Shown one piece after another: positions 43,112 to 52,173 of a stretch of 64,000 nt of DNA; position 1 is the first letter of the stretch, and each line of letters begins with the position of its first letter. The stretch is from Micromonospora cremea (lineage in GTDB: Bacteria > Actinomycetota > Actinomycetes > Mycobacteriales > Micromonosporaceae). The position numbers were made by a program, and so were the translations under genes. The DNA lies in NCBI RefSeq assembly GCF_900143515.1, contig NZ_FSQT01000001.1, positions 1,240,001-1,304,000 on the forward strand, given 5' to 3'. Below the pieces are notes generated by a model. The model was not told the origin of the DNA and ran no database searches. It saw nothing but the letters and a program-made list of their open reading frames with translations.

Positions 43112-44328
43112 CTACCCGGCGTCGTCACCGGCGAAACCTCGCCCGACCGTGGCGACCGGGGGTTGCTTGGCCGCGCTCCCGTCCGGCGCGGCGGACGCCA
43201 GGCGCAGGGTGCGGCGACGGATGAGCGCGACGACCAGGGCCAGCGCCAGCGCGCCGGAGACCACCAGGAACGCCGGGGTGTTGCCAAGGTGGTCGTTGAC
43301 CGCGCCGCTGGTCGACGAGCCGACGGCGATACCCAGCTGCCCGGCGGTCTGCAACCAGCCGTACGTCTCGGCGAGCCGGGTCGCCGGGGTGGACAGGGCC
43401 AGGATCTCGTCGGTGACCGCCAGGAACGGCGCCAGCGCGAGCCCGAAGACCGCCAGCGCCACGGCCATCTGCGGCACGGACCGGGGCAGCAGCAGCGCGA
43501 GCGAGGTGGCGGCCAACGTGCCGACCAGTGCCAGGTACGCCCCGGCGGGGCTGCCGGGCCGGCCGAGGCGGGCCAGCAGCAGGCCACCGGCCAGGCTGCC
43601 CACCGACCACACGGTGACCAGCAACCCGGCCTGCTCCGGATGCCCGACCGCGCTGGCGAAGGCGGGGACCAGCACCCACATGGCGCCGATGCCGACCATG
43701 TAGCCGACGTGGGTGGCCAGGACGGTGCGGCGGATGGCCCGACCGGGGGCCGCGGACCGGCTCCCCGCGGGTCGGCATCGCGGCGAGGTGTCACGACGGC
43801 GGTGCCGACCAGCCCGGCGGTGCCGATCGCGGCGAAGGTCACCAGCGCCCCGGCCGGACCGCCGATCAGCAGGCTCAGCGTCACCGCGAGCGGGCCGCCC
43901 ACGTAGAGCAGCTCCTGCCCGACCGCGTTGACGGCGTACGCGCGACTCAACGCGGGGGAGGGAACCATCCGGGCGAGCTGGGCGCGCCCGCTGCCCATCG
44001 CCGGTGGGGTGCTGAGCCCGGCCGCGGTGGCCAGCGCGACGAACGCCACCGGACTGGTGACCACCGCCAGCCCGAGCAGGGCGAGCAGGTGGACGAGGCC
44101 GGTGGCGAGCAGCACCGGCCGGTCGTCGAGCCGGCCCAGTAGCCGGCCGACCAGCGGTGCGGTGAGTGCCAGCCCGATCCCGCAGCCGGCGCTGGCCGCC
44201 CCGGCCGTGGCGAAACTGCCGGTGTTCTCGTGACCGAGCAGCACGACGAGCAGCTGGCGCATGGCGACCGGTAGCTGCGCCACGGTCATCAACACGATGA
44301 GCAGCGCCGCCCGCCGGGGTAGATTCAT
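43112..44328 (-). pseudogene. MFS transporter with a mid-gene frameshift
   Basis: An MFS exporter is encoded in two frames. The N-terminal half (44328 to about 43770) reads MNLPRRAALLIVLMTVAQLP... with GLALTAPLVGRLLGRLDDRPVLL (loop-2 motif). The C-terminal half (about 43790 to 43112) resumes in another frame with RAIRRTVLATHVGYMVGIGAMWVLVPAFA through the last helix. Reading must shift by one nucleotide between about 43740 and 43790, near C/G runs (43745-43749, 43763-43766); adding one base would restore it. Without the shift the N-terminal frame runs on into non-membrane Pro/Arg/Ser sequence. This may be a true mutation or a sequence error. It is divergent from the MarR gene and would be its target. 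Confidence 0.85.
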
Positions 44329-44345
44329 GACTTATGAATCTACCC
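44317..44345. promoter_or_regulatory. MarR operator palindrome containing both divergent start codons
   Basis: Perfect 12-bp arms GGGTAGATTCAT (44317-44328) and ATGAATCTACCC (44334-44345) flank GACTT. The MFS start codon is the last three bases of the left arm (reverse strand) and the MarR start codon is the first three of the right arm, so both proteins begin MNLP. No ribosome site can lie upstream of either, so the messages should be leaderless. Confidence 0.8.
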
Positions 44346-44855
44346 GAGGAGAGCTCTGCCAACCTGCTCGGTGCGCTCGCACTGCTCGCCGGCTCCCGGA
44401 TGCGCGCCTCGGTCAACGCATCGATCGGGGCCAGCGGCGCACTCGCGGAGGCGCTCGTCGTCCTCAAGGACCAGCCGGGAGTGACGGCCGAGTGGCTGGG
44501 CCAGGTGCTGGGGCTCACTCAGCCCGGTGCCGCGCACCTGGTCCGGCGGCTGCGGGAGCAGGGCTGGGTGGAGCGGCGGGCCGGCGCCGACGCGCGCAGC
44601 CGAGCGCTGCACCTCACGCCGGAGGGCGCGAGCGCCGCCGCCCGGATCCTGCGCGCCCGGGCGGAGGCGCTGACCGCTCTGCTCGCCCCGCTGACCGCCG
44701 AGCAACGCCTCCAGCTCGCCGACATCGCCCGGGCCCTGCTGCACGACGAGGTGACGGACGCCCGCAGCCTCGCGCACCTGTGCCGGCTCTGCGACCGTGC
44801 CCGCTGTCCGCAGTGCCCGGTCCACGCCGGCTTCCAGGAGCGGTCCGCCGACTGA
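44334..44855 (+). CDS. MarR family transcriptional regulator
   Basis: This encodes a 173-residue regulator. It opens with MNLPEESSANLLGALALLAG, then a winged helix (EWLGQVLGLTQPGAAHLVRRLREQGWVERRAGADARSRALHLTPEG is the HTH, recognition helix and wing), then helices for dimerisation. The C-terminus carries a Cys-rich segment (LAHLCRLCDRARCPQCPVH), four or five Cys, which is unusual and may be a zinc or redox sensor. It starts inside the palindrome, 6 nt from the divergent MFS start. Confidence 0.9.
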   Translation: MNLPEESSANLLGALALLAGSRMRASVNASIGASGALAEALVVLKDQPGVTAEWLGQVLGLTQPGAAHLVRRLREQGWVERRAGADARSRALHLTPEGASAAARILRARAEALTALLAPLTAEQRLQLADIARALLHDEVTDARSLAHLCRLCDRARCPQCPVHAGFQERSAD

Positions 44856-44898
44856 CGCCACGTGCCATGGCCGAGCCGACCGACGCGGCGGCGCCGCG

Positions 44899-45795
44899 TC
44901 AGCGGCGCCGACCCCGGCGGGTGGGGACGGCGGCGCGGGCCGGCCGGCGGACCGGGGTGAGCGTCAGCGCCGTCCAGTGCGCCGGCCGGGTGAGCGTCGC
45001 CGGCAGCCCGGTGCGCGCGTCACCACGAGCGGCGTCCAGCTGGGCCTGGTGCAGGAAGAGGGTGGCCCGCAGGTCCGCGCCGCGCAGATCGGCGCCACGC
45101 AGGTCCGCGCCCGTGACGTCGGCCAGGCTCAGGTCGACACCGCGCAGGTCCGCACCGATCAGCAGCGCCCCGCGCAGGTTGGCCCGGCGCAGGTCCACCC
45201 CGCGCAGGTCCGCCCCCAGCAGCTGGGCACCCCGGCGGTCGGGGCCGGCGGTGCCGCCCCGGGATCGGGCCGCGTCCCCGGCCCGCGACAGCAGCGGGTT
45301 GACCCGGTCGCGGTGCGCGGCCACGTCCACCGCGCGCAGCTGCGCCGGGTCGCCCCCGGTGAGCGCCGCCGTCTCGGCGCGGGCGCGCTCCAGCTCGACG
45401 CGCAGCTCGGCCGGCGGGCGCAGCGCCAACGCCTCGGTGAGATACCAGAGCAGCTCGTGCAGCGGGCGCAGCACGGTGAACGCCGCGGCCATCTCCGGCA
45501 GCGTCTCCGGTGCGGCCCGCCAGTCCCGCCCACCGAAGGTCACCTGGGCGACCTGCTGGCCGGCGCCGAAGCAGTCGAACACCGTGCAGCCGGGAAACCC
45601 CCGCTCCCGCAGCTCGGTGTGGATGCCGCAGCGGTGGTCGGGACGCAGGTTGGCGCAGGGCTGACCGGCCGGCTTGTCGACGGCGAAGTCCGCCGACGCG
45701 GCGAAGGCGGGCACCACGCAGCACAGCCCGAAGCAGCGCCCACAGTCGGCGCGCAGCTGCGTCGGCCCGGACGGGGAAGCGGGGCTGGGCGACAC
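44899..45795 (-). CDS. pentapeptide-repeat protein with Cys-rich N-terminal domain
   Basis: This encodes a 298-residue soluble protein. AGGAGGA lies 8 nt before the GTG. The first 80 residues have nine Cys in a zinc-finger-like arrangement ([36 protein letters not shown]). Residues 85-185 are helical. Residues 190-255 hold about ten pentapeptide repeats of the A(D/N)LRG kind ([20 protein letters not shown] and onward), which form a right-handed beta helix. Such helices sometimes mimic DNA and block gyrase, but most have unknown roles. Convergent with the MarR gene. Confidence 0.9.
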   Translation of the reverse strand: MSPSPASPSGPTQLRADCGRCFGLCCVVPAFAASADFAVDKPAGQPCANLRPDHRCGIHTELRERGFPGCTVFDCFGAGQQVAQVTFGGRDWRAAPETLPEMAAAFTVLRPLHELLWYLTEALALRPPAELRVELERARAETAALTGGDPAQLRAVDVAAHRDRVNPLLSRAGDAARSRGGTAGPDRRGAQLLGADLRGVDLRRANLRGALLIGADLRGVDLSLADVTGADLRGADLRGADLRATLFLHQAQLDAARGDARTGLPATLTRPAHWTALTLTPVRRPARAAVPTRRGRRR

Positions 45796-45886
45796 GCGGG
45801 CGGTCCTCCTGACGATCGGGCACGGCGACCACCATTGTCGCGCGCGCCGCCCCGACCGAGCGGGTCGGGGTCACCGTCTGTGCCTG

Positions 45887-46963
45887 TCACTGCCCGCCGC
45901 GGAGCGGGGTACGGGGGCCGCCCGGCTGCTGCGGCGCCAACCGGCGGATCGCCCGCTCCCCGTTGCCGGGCCCGTACTTCTGGTCGAAGTGCCGGACCAC
46001 GGTGGCAGCCGGCGTACGGTCTCCATCGGCCGGCTCGGCCAGGGCGAACACTCCCGGCGCCGCCCCGGGCGCCCGTGGCGGCAGCACGGCCCGCACGGTC
46101 AGCGGCCGGGCCAACCGGAACGCGTGGCAGTCGACGTAGTGCTGCCCGTCCACCGTCACGTAGGGCACCTGCACCTCGACCACGTCGGAGTCGTCGTGGC
46201 GCAGCGTGACCGTGACCGACCAGTACCGTTCCAGGTCCAAGGTCGCCTGCTCGTGCTCCCACAGCTCCTCGAACCGGGCGTGCACGAACCCGCCCCACGG
46301 GCTGTCCATGTCCACCTCGAGCTGGGGCACGTTGAACGACAGCTTTCCGATCGGGAAGAACGAGATCAGCGCCCGACCGTCCCACTGGTAGAGCTGGATC
46401 GACGGGGAGGCGTCGTAGAGCCGGACCTGCAACCGGTGCCGCAGCCGGGGTTCGAGGGCGTCGGAGAAGGCGGCCAGGTGGCGCAGGTTGGTGCGGATCT
46501 GCCGCGGCACGTTCACCCGCTGCCGTTCCAGCTCCTCGGAGCGCTGCTGCGCGGCGGTGCAGTCCGGGTCGAGCAGGAGCAACTGCACCTGGGAGCCGTT
46601 GGCCAGCGCTGCGCGGACCGCCCCCAGCGTCTCCTCGCGGTGGCGCTGCTCCAGCAGGATCGTCCAGGTGTCGAGGATCCGTACCCGGCGGCCGGCGCGG
46701 TGCAGCCGCGCCACGAACGCCTGCTGATCGAAGCTCAGGTGCTCCTGCACCCGCGCCTTGCGGGCCTCCTCGAACAGCGGGTCGAAGATGACGTACGAGA
46801 TGGCCGCGAGCACCACGCTGGCGCCGAGGTTGAGCAGCAGGTCGCTGAGGAAACCCGCGCTGCGCCAGGCGGCCAGCAGCATCACGGCGGCGATGCCGAG
46901 CAGCGCCCCACCGACGACGAAGGCGCGCCGTTGCCGGCCGCCCCGACCAGCCCACCTGGGCAT
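45887..46963 (-). CDS. membrane protein with PLD-like/DUF5919-like cytoplasmic domain, unknown function
   Basis: This encodes a 358-residue protein. A GGAGGGGG ribosome site precedes the ATG. Two N-terminal membrane helices (about 14-32, and 38-60: FLSDLLLNLGASVVLAAISYVIFD) lead to a cytoplasmic domain. In it RILDTWTILLEQ, LANGSQVQLLLLDPDC, RLQVRLYDASPSIQLYQWDGRALISFFPIGK and GGFVHARFEELWEH match the pattern of phospholipase-D-like sensor domains that lack the HKD catalytic motif. The C-terminal 100 residues are a separate beta-rich domain (YWSVTVTLRHDDSDVVEVQVPYVTVDG). I do not recognise a named family with confidence. Confidence 0.78.
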   Translation of the reverse strand: MPRWAGRGGRQRRAFVVGGALLGIAAVMLLAAWRSAGFLSDLLLNLGASVVLAAISYVIFDPLFEEARKARVQEHLSFDQQAFVARLHRAGRRVRILDTWTILLEQRHREETLGAVRAALANGSQVQLLLLDPDCTAAQQRSEELERQRVNVPRQIRTNLRHLAAFSDALEPRLRHRLQVRLYDASPSIQLYQWDGRALISFFPIGKLSFNVPQLEVDMDSPWGGFVHARFEELWEHEQATLDLERYWSVTVTLRHDDSDVVEVQVPYVTVDGQHYVDCHAFRLARPLTVRAVLPPRAPGAAPGVFALAEPADGDRTPAATVVRHFDQKYGPGNGERAIRRLAPQQPGGPRTPLRGGQ

Positions 46964-47085
46964 CCGGTCCCCCTCCGTCGCCGGCCGGCCTCACCGCCGC
47001 CGCTGATCACCGGAATGGGGAAGGATACGTGCCCGGTTTGCCGCTCGCTGTCCCGTTCGAGACCGAGGGTGTCTTCCGCCGGCGA

Positions 47086-47892
47086 TCAGACCGACCGCCA
47101 GTCGTCGGTGGTCAGCGCGGCGGCCTGCGGGCCCATCAGCAGCATGCCGCCGTCGACCGGCCAGGAGGCCCCGGTGACGTAGCTGGCGGCGGGGGAGGCG
47201 AGCAGCGCGACCACGGCGGCGACCTCCCGGGCGTCGCCCGGCCGCCCCACCGGTACGCCGGGACGCTCCAGGGTGAACGGGTCGACGTCCTCCTGACCGG
47301 TCATCGGCGTGGCGATCTCGCCCGGGGCGACCGCGTTGACGGTGATCCCGTCCGCAGCCAACTCCTGTGCCATCACTTGGGTGAGCAGCCCCAGCCCACC
47401 CTTGGCGGCACAGTACGCGGCCGAGCCGACCCGGGGCGCGTGCTCGTGCACGCTGGTGATGTTGATGATCCGCCCGCCGGCGCCGGTGGCCCGCATCCGC
47501 CGCGCGGCCCGCTGCGCACACAGGAACGGCGCGTCCAGGTCGACGGCGAGCACCTCGCGCCACTGCTCCCACCCGGTGTCGACGAATGGAGCCGACGCGC
47601 CGGTGCCCGCGTTGTTGACCAGCACCCCGATGCCGCCCAGCCGGTCGGCCAACTCGTCCACCACCGCCGCCGCCTCCGGCAGCCGGGTCAGGTCCACCTC
47701 GGCGACCTCGCAGCGCCGCCCGGTGGCGCGGACCTCGGTGGCGGTCCGCTCCGCGCCGTCCGGGTCGCCGTACCAGGTGATGCCGATCTCGAAGCCGGCC
47801 TCGGCCAGGGCGACCGCGCAGGCCTTGCCGATGCCGGAGTCCGCGCCGGTGACGACCGCGATTCGCGGGTAGTTCTCGTATCGCTGGGGCAT
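47086..47892 (-). CDS. SDR family oxidoreductase
   Basis: This encodes a 268-residue classical SDR. The cofactor loop is VVTGADSGIGKACAVALAEAG; D in VAEVDLTR contacts the cofactor; NNAG is in VLVNNAGTGAS; catalytic Ser in NITSVHEH; Tyr and Lys in YCAAKGG; and APGEIATPMT follows. It most resembles 3-oxoacyl-ACP reductase / glucose-1-dehydrogenase type SDRs (YVTGASWPVDGGML at the end). GGGAG precedes the ATG. It is divergent from rtcB, 71 bp apart. Confidence 0.93.
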   Translation of the reverse strand: MPQRYENYPRIAVVTGADSGIGKACAVALAEAGFEIGITWYGDPDGAERTATEVRATGRRCEVAEVDLTRLPEAAAVVDELADRLGGIGVLVNNAGTGASAPFVDTGWEQWREVLAVDLDAPFLCAQRAARRMRATGAGGRIINITSVHEHAPRVGSAAYCAAKGGLGLLTQVMAQELAADGITVNAVAPGEIATPMTGQEDVDPFTLERPGVPVGRPGDAREVAAVVALLASPAASYVTGASWPVDGGMLLMGPQAAALTTDDWRSV

Positions 47893-47963
47893 GCTCCCGC
47901 ACTACCCGGACCGGACCGACCCCAATCGGGTGTAGCAGTGGGCGCGGCGGGTAGCCGCCGGGT

Positions 47964-49382
47964 ATGGAACTGGTCCAGGAGTCGCCGTACCGGTTCCGGA
48001 TCGACCGGGAGGCGCCGATGCAGGTGCCCGGGGTCGTGTTCGCCGTGCCGGAGCTGCTGCCCGACGTCGGTGCCGACCGGTCGCTGGACCAGGTGGCGAA
48101 CGTGGCCACGCTGCCCGGCATCGTGGAGGCGTCGTACGCCATGCCCGACGTGCACTGGGGTTACGGCTTTCCGATCGGTGGCGTCGCGGCCACCGACGTC
48201 GCCGCCGGCGGTGTGGTCTCGCCCGGCGGGGTGGGCTTCGACATCTCCTGCGGGGTCCGACTGCTCACCGCCGAGCTGGACCGGGCGGAGCTTCCCCGGG
48301 TCATCGACGCGCTGATGGACGGTCTGGATCCGGCCATCCCGCGTGGCATGGGCCGGGGCGCGGTCTGGCAGCTCGCGGACCGCGCCGAGCTGGACGCGGT
48401 CCTGCGCGGAGGCTCCCGGTACGCCGTCGAGCAGGGGTACGGGGTGCCCCGGGACCTGGCCCGCTGCGAGGACGGCGGCGCGGTGACCGACGCCGATCCG
48501 GCGCAGGTCAGCGAGCGTGCCGTGCAGCGGGGGCAGGGCCAGGTCGGCAGCCTCGGCTCCGGCAACCACTTCCTCGAGGTGCAGGCCGTCGAGGAGGTGT
48601 ACGACGAGCCGGTCGCCGCCGCGTTCGGGCTGCGCCAGGGGCAGGTCTGCGTCATGATCCACTGTGGCTCCCGCGGGCTGGGTCACCAGATCTGCACGGA
48701 TTACGTGCGGGTCATGGAGCGGGTGATGCCCCGGCACGGCATCGAGGTGCCGGACCGGCAGCTGGCCTGCGCACCGGTCGATTCGTCGGAGGGACGGGCC
48801 TACCTGGCCGCGATGGCCGCCGCGGCGAACTACGCCCGGGCCAACCGGCAGCTGCTCACCGACGCGGCCCGCCGGGTCTTCACCCGGGTCGCCGGGACCG
48901 ATCTGGATCTGGTGTACGACGTGTCGCACAATCTCGCCAAGATCGAGGAGCACGAGCTGGACGGCGGCGCCCGGCGGCTCTGCGTGCACCGCAAGGGCGC
49001 CACCCGGGCGTTGCCGCCGGGTCACCCGGACCTCCCCGCCGACCTGCTCGACGCGGGCCAGCCGGTGCTGATTCCCGGCTCGATGGGCACCTCGTCGTAC
49101 GTGCTCACCGGCGTCGCCGGCAATCCGGCCTTCGCGTCCACCTGTCACGGCGCCGGCCGTACCCGCAGCCGGGGCGAGGCCAGCCGCGCCGTGCGGGGCC
49201 AGGACGTGCGGCGCGACCTGGCGGCGCGGGGCGTGGCCGTGCGCGGCGCGTCCTGGAAGGGGTTGGCCGAGGAGATGCCGGATGCGTACAAGGACGTGTC
49301 GGCAGTGGTGGAGGCGTCCCGGGGCGCGGGGCTGTGCCGGCTGGTCGCCCGGCTCACGCCGCTCGGCGTGGTCAAGGGCTGA
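47964..49382 (+). CDS. rtcB: RNA-splicing ligase RtcB
   Basis: This encodes a 472-residue RNA 3'-phosphate ligase. All key residues are visible: metal ligands Asp93/Cys96 in [20 protein letters not shown] (His202), [10 protein letters not shown] (His233) and SHN (His322), plus the guanylated His395 in [26 protein letters not shown] is the family signature near the N-terminus. It joins RNA 2',3'-cyclic phosphate or 3'-phosphate ends to 5'-OH ends using GTP and Mn2+. The gene for its activator archease is convergent just downstream (49429). Confidence 0.96.
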   Translation: MELVQESPYRFRIDREAPMQVPGVVFAVPELLPDVGADRSLDQVANVATLPGIVEASYAMPDVHWGYGFPIGGVAATDVAAGGVVSPGGVGFDISCGVRLLTAELDRAELPRVIDALMDGLDPAIPRGMGRGAVWQLADRAELDAVLRGGSRYAVEQGYGVPRDLARCEDGGAVTDADPAQVSERAVQRGQGQVGSLGSGNHFLEVQAVEEVYDEPVAAAFGLRQGQVCVMIHCGSRGLGHQICTDYVRVMERVMPRHGIEVPDRQLACAPVDSSEGRAYLAAMAAAANYARANRQLLTDAARRVFTRVAGTDLDLVYDVSHNLAKIEEHELDGGARRLCVHRKGATRALPPGHPDLPADLLDAGQPVLIPGSMGTSSYVLTGVAGNPAFASTCHGAGRTRSRGEASRAVRGQDVRRDLAARGVAVRGASWKGLAEEMPDAYKDVSAVVEASRGAGLCRLVARLTPLGVVKG

Positions 49383-49428
49383 CCGCCCGTCCAGGGTGTG
49401 CACAGCGCGGGTCGCCGACCGCCGGCGC

Positions 49429-49857
49429 TCAGACGTCCAGGGTCACCGCGCACGACCAACCAGCGCCGTCCGGACCGACGCGCAGCGCGTGCAGCGACAC
49501 CGCCTTCGGCACCGCGCCGACCAGTTCCACCGTGTCGGTGCTGGTCGATTGCCAGCGCGCCCGTAGGCCGCCGTCCTCGGTCGCCCGCACGTCGCAGTCC
49601 AGCGGCAGGGTGCCCTCGGTGTCCAGCCGGAAGATCACCTCGTCCAGCAGGCCGACAAGCATCTCGCCGTCGTCGCCGGGCGGCAGGTGGAACTCGGTGT
49701 CCGCCTGCGGCCGGGCGCCGCCGGTGTCGGCGAACGTCTCGACCAGCGCGGCGACCGCCTCGGCCAGGCATCCCTCCCGGTCCGGCGCCCACGCCTCGAT
49801 CCGTACGTCGGCGGTGTGCGGCACGCTCCGGTGCCCCCGTTGCGTCGAGCGCTGCAT
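49429..49857 (-). CDS. archease
   Basis: This encodes a 142-residue archease, the cofactor that speeds RtcB turnover. Motifs are HRSVPHTADVRIEAWAPD (His-Thr-Ala-Asp near the N-terminus), DDGEMLVGLLDEVIFRLDTEGTLP, VELVGAVPKAVSLHALRV and the C-terminal AVTLDV (Asp conserved at the end of the family). ATG 49857 or 49869; neither has a strong ribosome site. It faces rtcB with 46 nt between stops. Confidence 0.9.
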   Translation of the reverse strand: MQRSTQRGHRSVPHTADVRIEAWAPDREGCLAEAVAALVETFADTGGARPQADTEFHLPPGDDGEMLVGLLDEVIFRLDTEGTLPLDCDVRATEDGGLRARWQSTSTDTVELVGAVPKAVSLHALRVGPDGAGWSCAVTLDV

Positions 49858-49982
49858 GCCCCCGATCATGCCGGTCCGTGGCCCGGCGCCCGACCCACCG
49901 CCCGGATTCGCCTCCGGGACATCCCGGAACGGTCCCGGAGAGAGGGCCGCCCGGCTGGCCGCCGCGCCAATAAGAAGGGAGG

Positions 49983-49992
49983 CTACATGTAG
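49983..49992. promoter_or_regulatory. palindrome CTACATGTAG, possible BlaI/CopY-type operator
   Basis: A perfect 10-bp palindrome lies 22 nt upstream of the multicopper oxidase start. BlaI/CopY-type repressors in Gram-positives use TACA...TGTA dyads. No regulator of that family is adjacent, so this is suggestive only. Confidence 0.35.
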
Positions 49993-50014
49993 TGACCCTT
50001 CTGGAGGTGGATCC

Positions 50015-51547
50015 GTGCCAACCCGACGACGACCCCGGCTCCGGGTGCTCATCGGCGTGCTCGCCGGCGTACTGGTGCTCTGCGGCGGCGGCGTCGCCGT
50101 GGCCACCTGGACGCTCGTCCGCGCCACCGACACCGTCGGCGAGGTGGACTTCGTCCGCCCGCTGGCCGTACCACCGCTGGCCGACTCCCGGCTCGACGAC
50201 CAGGGCCGGCGGGTCTTCGACCTCATCGCGCGTGAGGGCCGGCGGGACTTCCGCGGCGATGGGCGGCTGACCCGCACCGCCGGCTTCGACGGCGACTTCC
50301 TCGGCCCCACCCTGCGCGCCAAGCGCGGCGAGCAGGTGCGGGTGAACGTCGTGAACAAGCTGGGCGAGGAGACCAACGTGCACTGGCACGGCATGCACCT
50401 GCCGGCGCGGATGGACGGCGGGCCGCACCAACTGGTCCGCCCCGGCGCCACCTGGTCGCCGACCTGGCGGGTGGACCAGCCGGCGGCCACCCTCTGGTAC
50501 CACCCGCACCCCCACGGCGCCACCGAGGAGCAGGTGTACCGGGGCCTGGCCGGTATGTTCATCCTCGACGACGACCGGGAGGCGGCGCTGCCACTGCCCC
50601 GCACCTACGGGGTGGACGACGTGCCGGTGATCGTGCAGGACCGCAGCTTCTCGCGTAGCGGCCAGTTCAGCAAGACCCGCAACTCGATCGCCAGTATCGG
50701 CGTGCTCGGCGACACGTTGCTGGTCAACGGCACCGTCGGCCCCTATTTGGACGTGCGCACCGAACGGGTCCGCCTGCGGCTGCTCAACGCCTCCACCGCC
50801 CGCACCTACAACTTCGGCCTCTCCGACGACCGGCCGTTCGCGCTGATCGGCACCGACGGAGGGCTGCTGGCCCGCACCGCCCGGCTGACCCGGATACGGC
50901 TCTCACCGGGGGAGCGGGCGGAGATCGTGGTCGACGTCCGTCCTGGGGAGCGGGTGACGCTGCGCAGCACCCCGCCGGATCTGGGCATCGGTGGTCTGTC
51001 CCGGCGCTCGGCCGGCGGCGCCGACCGGCTCGACGTGCTGCAACTGCGCGCGGCCAGCACCCTGACCCCCGCCCCGCCGGTGCCGGACACGCTGGTGCCG
51101 GTGGACCGGTTGGACCCATCCGCCGCGGCCACCACCCGGACGCTGGAGTTCCAGGGTCGGGGCATCAACGGCCGGTCGATGCGGATGGACCGGATCGACT
51201 TCGCCGCCACCCGGGACACCACCGAGGTCTGGGAGGTGCTCAACTCCGACGGCACCCCGCACAACTTCCACGTCCACGACGTGCAGTTCCAACTGCTCTC
51301 GGTGGACGGCGCTGCGCCACCGCCCGAGCTGGGCGGCTGGAAGGACACCATCTACCTGCCGCCGCACCGGCCGATGCGGATCGTGCTGCGGTTCACCGAC
51401 CACAGTGACCCGAACCTGCCCTACATGTACCACTGCCACCTGCTCTGGCACGAGGACAGCGGGATGATGGGCCAGTTCGTGGTGGTCGAGCCGGGCCAGG
51501 CGCCGGGGCGCCCGCCGACGCACGCCGGCCACGGCGAACACAACTGA
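50015..51547 (+). CDS. multicopper oxidase
   Basis: This encodes a 510-residue membrane-anchored oxidase. GGAGGTGG lies 4 nt before the GTG. One N-terminal helix (about 9-32) anchors it outside the cell; there is no twin-Arg motif beyond an RRR start. Three cupredoxin domains carry all copper motifs: HWHGMHL (123), YHPHPHG (162), HNFHVHDVQF (about 410) and YHCHLLWHEDSGMM (472-485). The last holds the trinuclear His-Cys-His and the type 1 Met ligand. It is most like laccase/CueO-type bilirubin or copper oxidases. A GEHN-like His-rich tail could bind copper. The MBL gene follows by 23 nt. Confidence 0.95.
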   Translation: MPTRRRPRLRVLIGVLAGVLVLCGGGVAVATWTLVRATDTVGEVDFVRPLAVPPLADSRLDDQGRRVFDLIAREGRRDFRGDGRLTRTAGFDGDFLGPTLRAKRGEQVRVNVVNKLGEETNVHWHGMHLPARMDGGPHQLVRPGATWSPTWRVDQPAATLWYHPHPHGATEEQVYRGLAGMFILDDDREAALPLPRTYGVDDVPVIVQDRSFSRSGQFSKTRNSIASIGVLGDTLLVNGTVGPYLDVRTERVRLRLLNASTARTYNFGLSDDRPFALIGTDGGLLARTARLTRIRLSPGERAEIVVDVRPGERVTLRSTPPDLGIGGLSRRSAGGADRLDVLQLRAASTLTPAPPVPDTLVPVDRLDPSAAATTRTLEFQGRGINGRSMRMDRIDFAATRDTTEVWEVLNSDGTPHNFHVHDVQFQLLSVDGAAPPPELGGWKDTIYLPPHRPMRIVLRFTDHSDPNLPYMYHCHLLWHEDSGMMGQFVVVEPGQAPGRPPTHAGHGEHN

Positions 51548-51570
51548 CCGTCCAGGCGTACCGTCGCCGG

Positions 51571-52173
51571 ATGCGGATCACCCGGTTCACCCACTCCTGC
51601 GTCCGCGTCGAGCACGACGGCGGGGTGTTGGTCGTCGACCCGGGCACGTGGAGCGAACCGCGCGCCCTGGTCGGCGCGGACGCCGTCCTCGTCACCCACG
51701 AGCACACCGACCACGTGGACGTGCTGCGGCTGGCCGGCCTGGGCGTCCCGGTGTACGCCCCACAGGGCGCCCGGCTGCCCGATCTCGCCCCGCTGCCGGT
51801 GACCCGGGTCCACGCCGGGCAGCGCTTCACCGCGGCGGGCATCACGGTCACCGCCTACGGCGGCCGGCACGCCGCCATCCACGAGGGTCAGCCGGACTGT
51901 GCCAATCTCGGCTACCTGATCGGCGACGGGCTCTACCACCCGGGCGACGCGCTGCACGTGCCGGACGAGCCGGTGCGCACGCTGCTGGTCCCGGCGCAGG
52001 GGTCCTGGCTGCGCCTCGACGAGGCGATCCGGTTCGCCCGGGAGGTGGGCGCCGAACGGGCGTACCCGATCCACGACGCGCAGCTCAACGAGCGCGGCCT
52101 GGCCAGCGTCGCCGGCTGGTTCGCTGAGACGATTCCCGGCTACCGTCACCTCGTCCCCGGCGACACCGCCTGA
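51571..52173 (+). CDS. MBL-fold metallo-hydrolase (UlaG-like)
   Basis: This encodes a 200-residue metallo-beta-lactamase-fold protein. THEHTDHVDVLRL (about 47-57) is the metal motif HxHxDH; HAAIHEG holds the next His; GDALHVPDEP has the bridging Asp; YPIHDAQ the final His. The opening (MRITRFTHSCVRVEHDGGVLVVDPG) is typical of the UlaG/L-ascorbate-6-P lactonase-like subgroup of small hydrolases. Substrate unknown. Its 3' end overlaps the convergent B3/4 gene by 28 nt. Confidence 0.92.
   Translation: MRITRFTHSCVRVEHDGGVLVVDPGTWSEPRALVGADAVLVTHEHTDHVDVLRLAGLGVPVYAPQGARLPDLAPLPVTRVHAGQRFTAAGITVTAYGGRHAAIHEGQPDCANLGYLIGDGLYHPGDALHVPDEPVRTLLVPAQGSWLRLDEAIRFAREVGAERAYPIHDAQLNERGLASVAGWFAETIPGYRHLVPGDTA

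Noticed and set aside
52146..52173. 28-nt convergent overlap of the MBL and B3/4 genes as antisense regulation
   Set aside because: Short convergent overlaps are common in dense GC-rich genomes; nothing else suggests a regulatory role.
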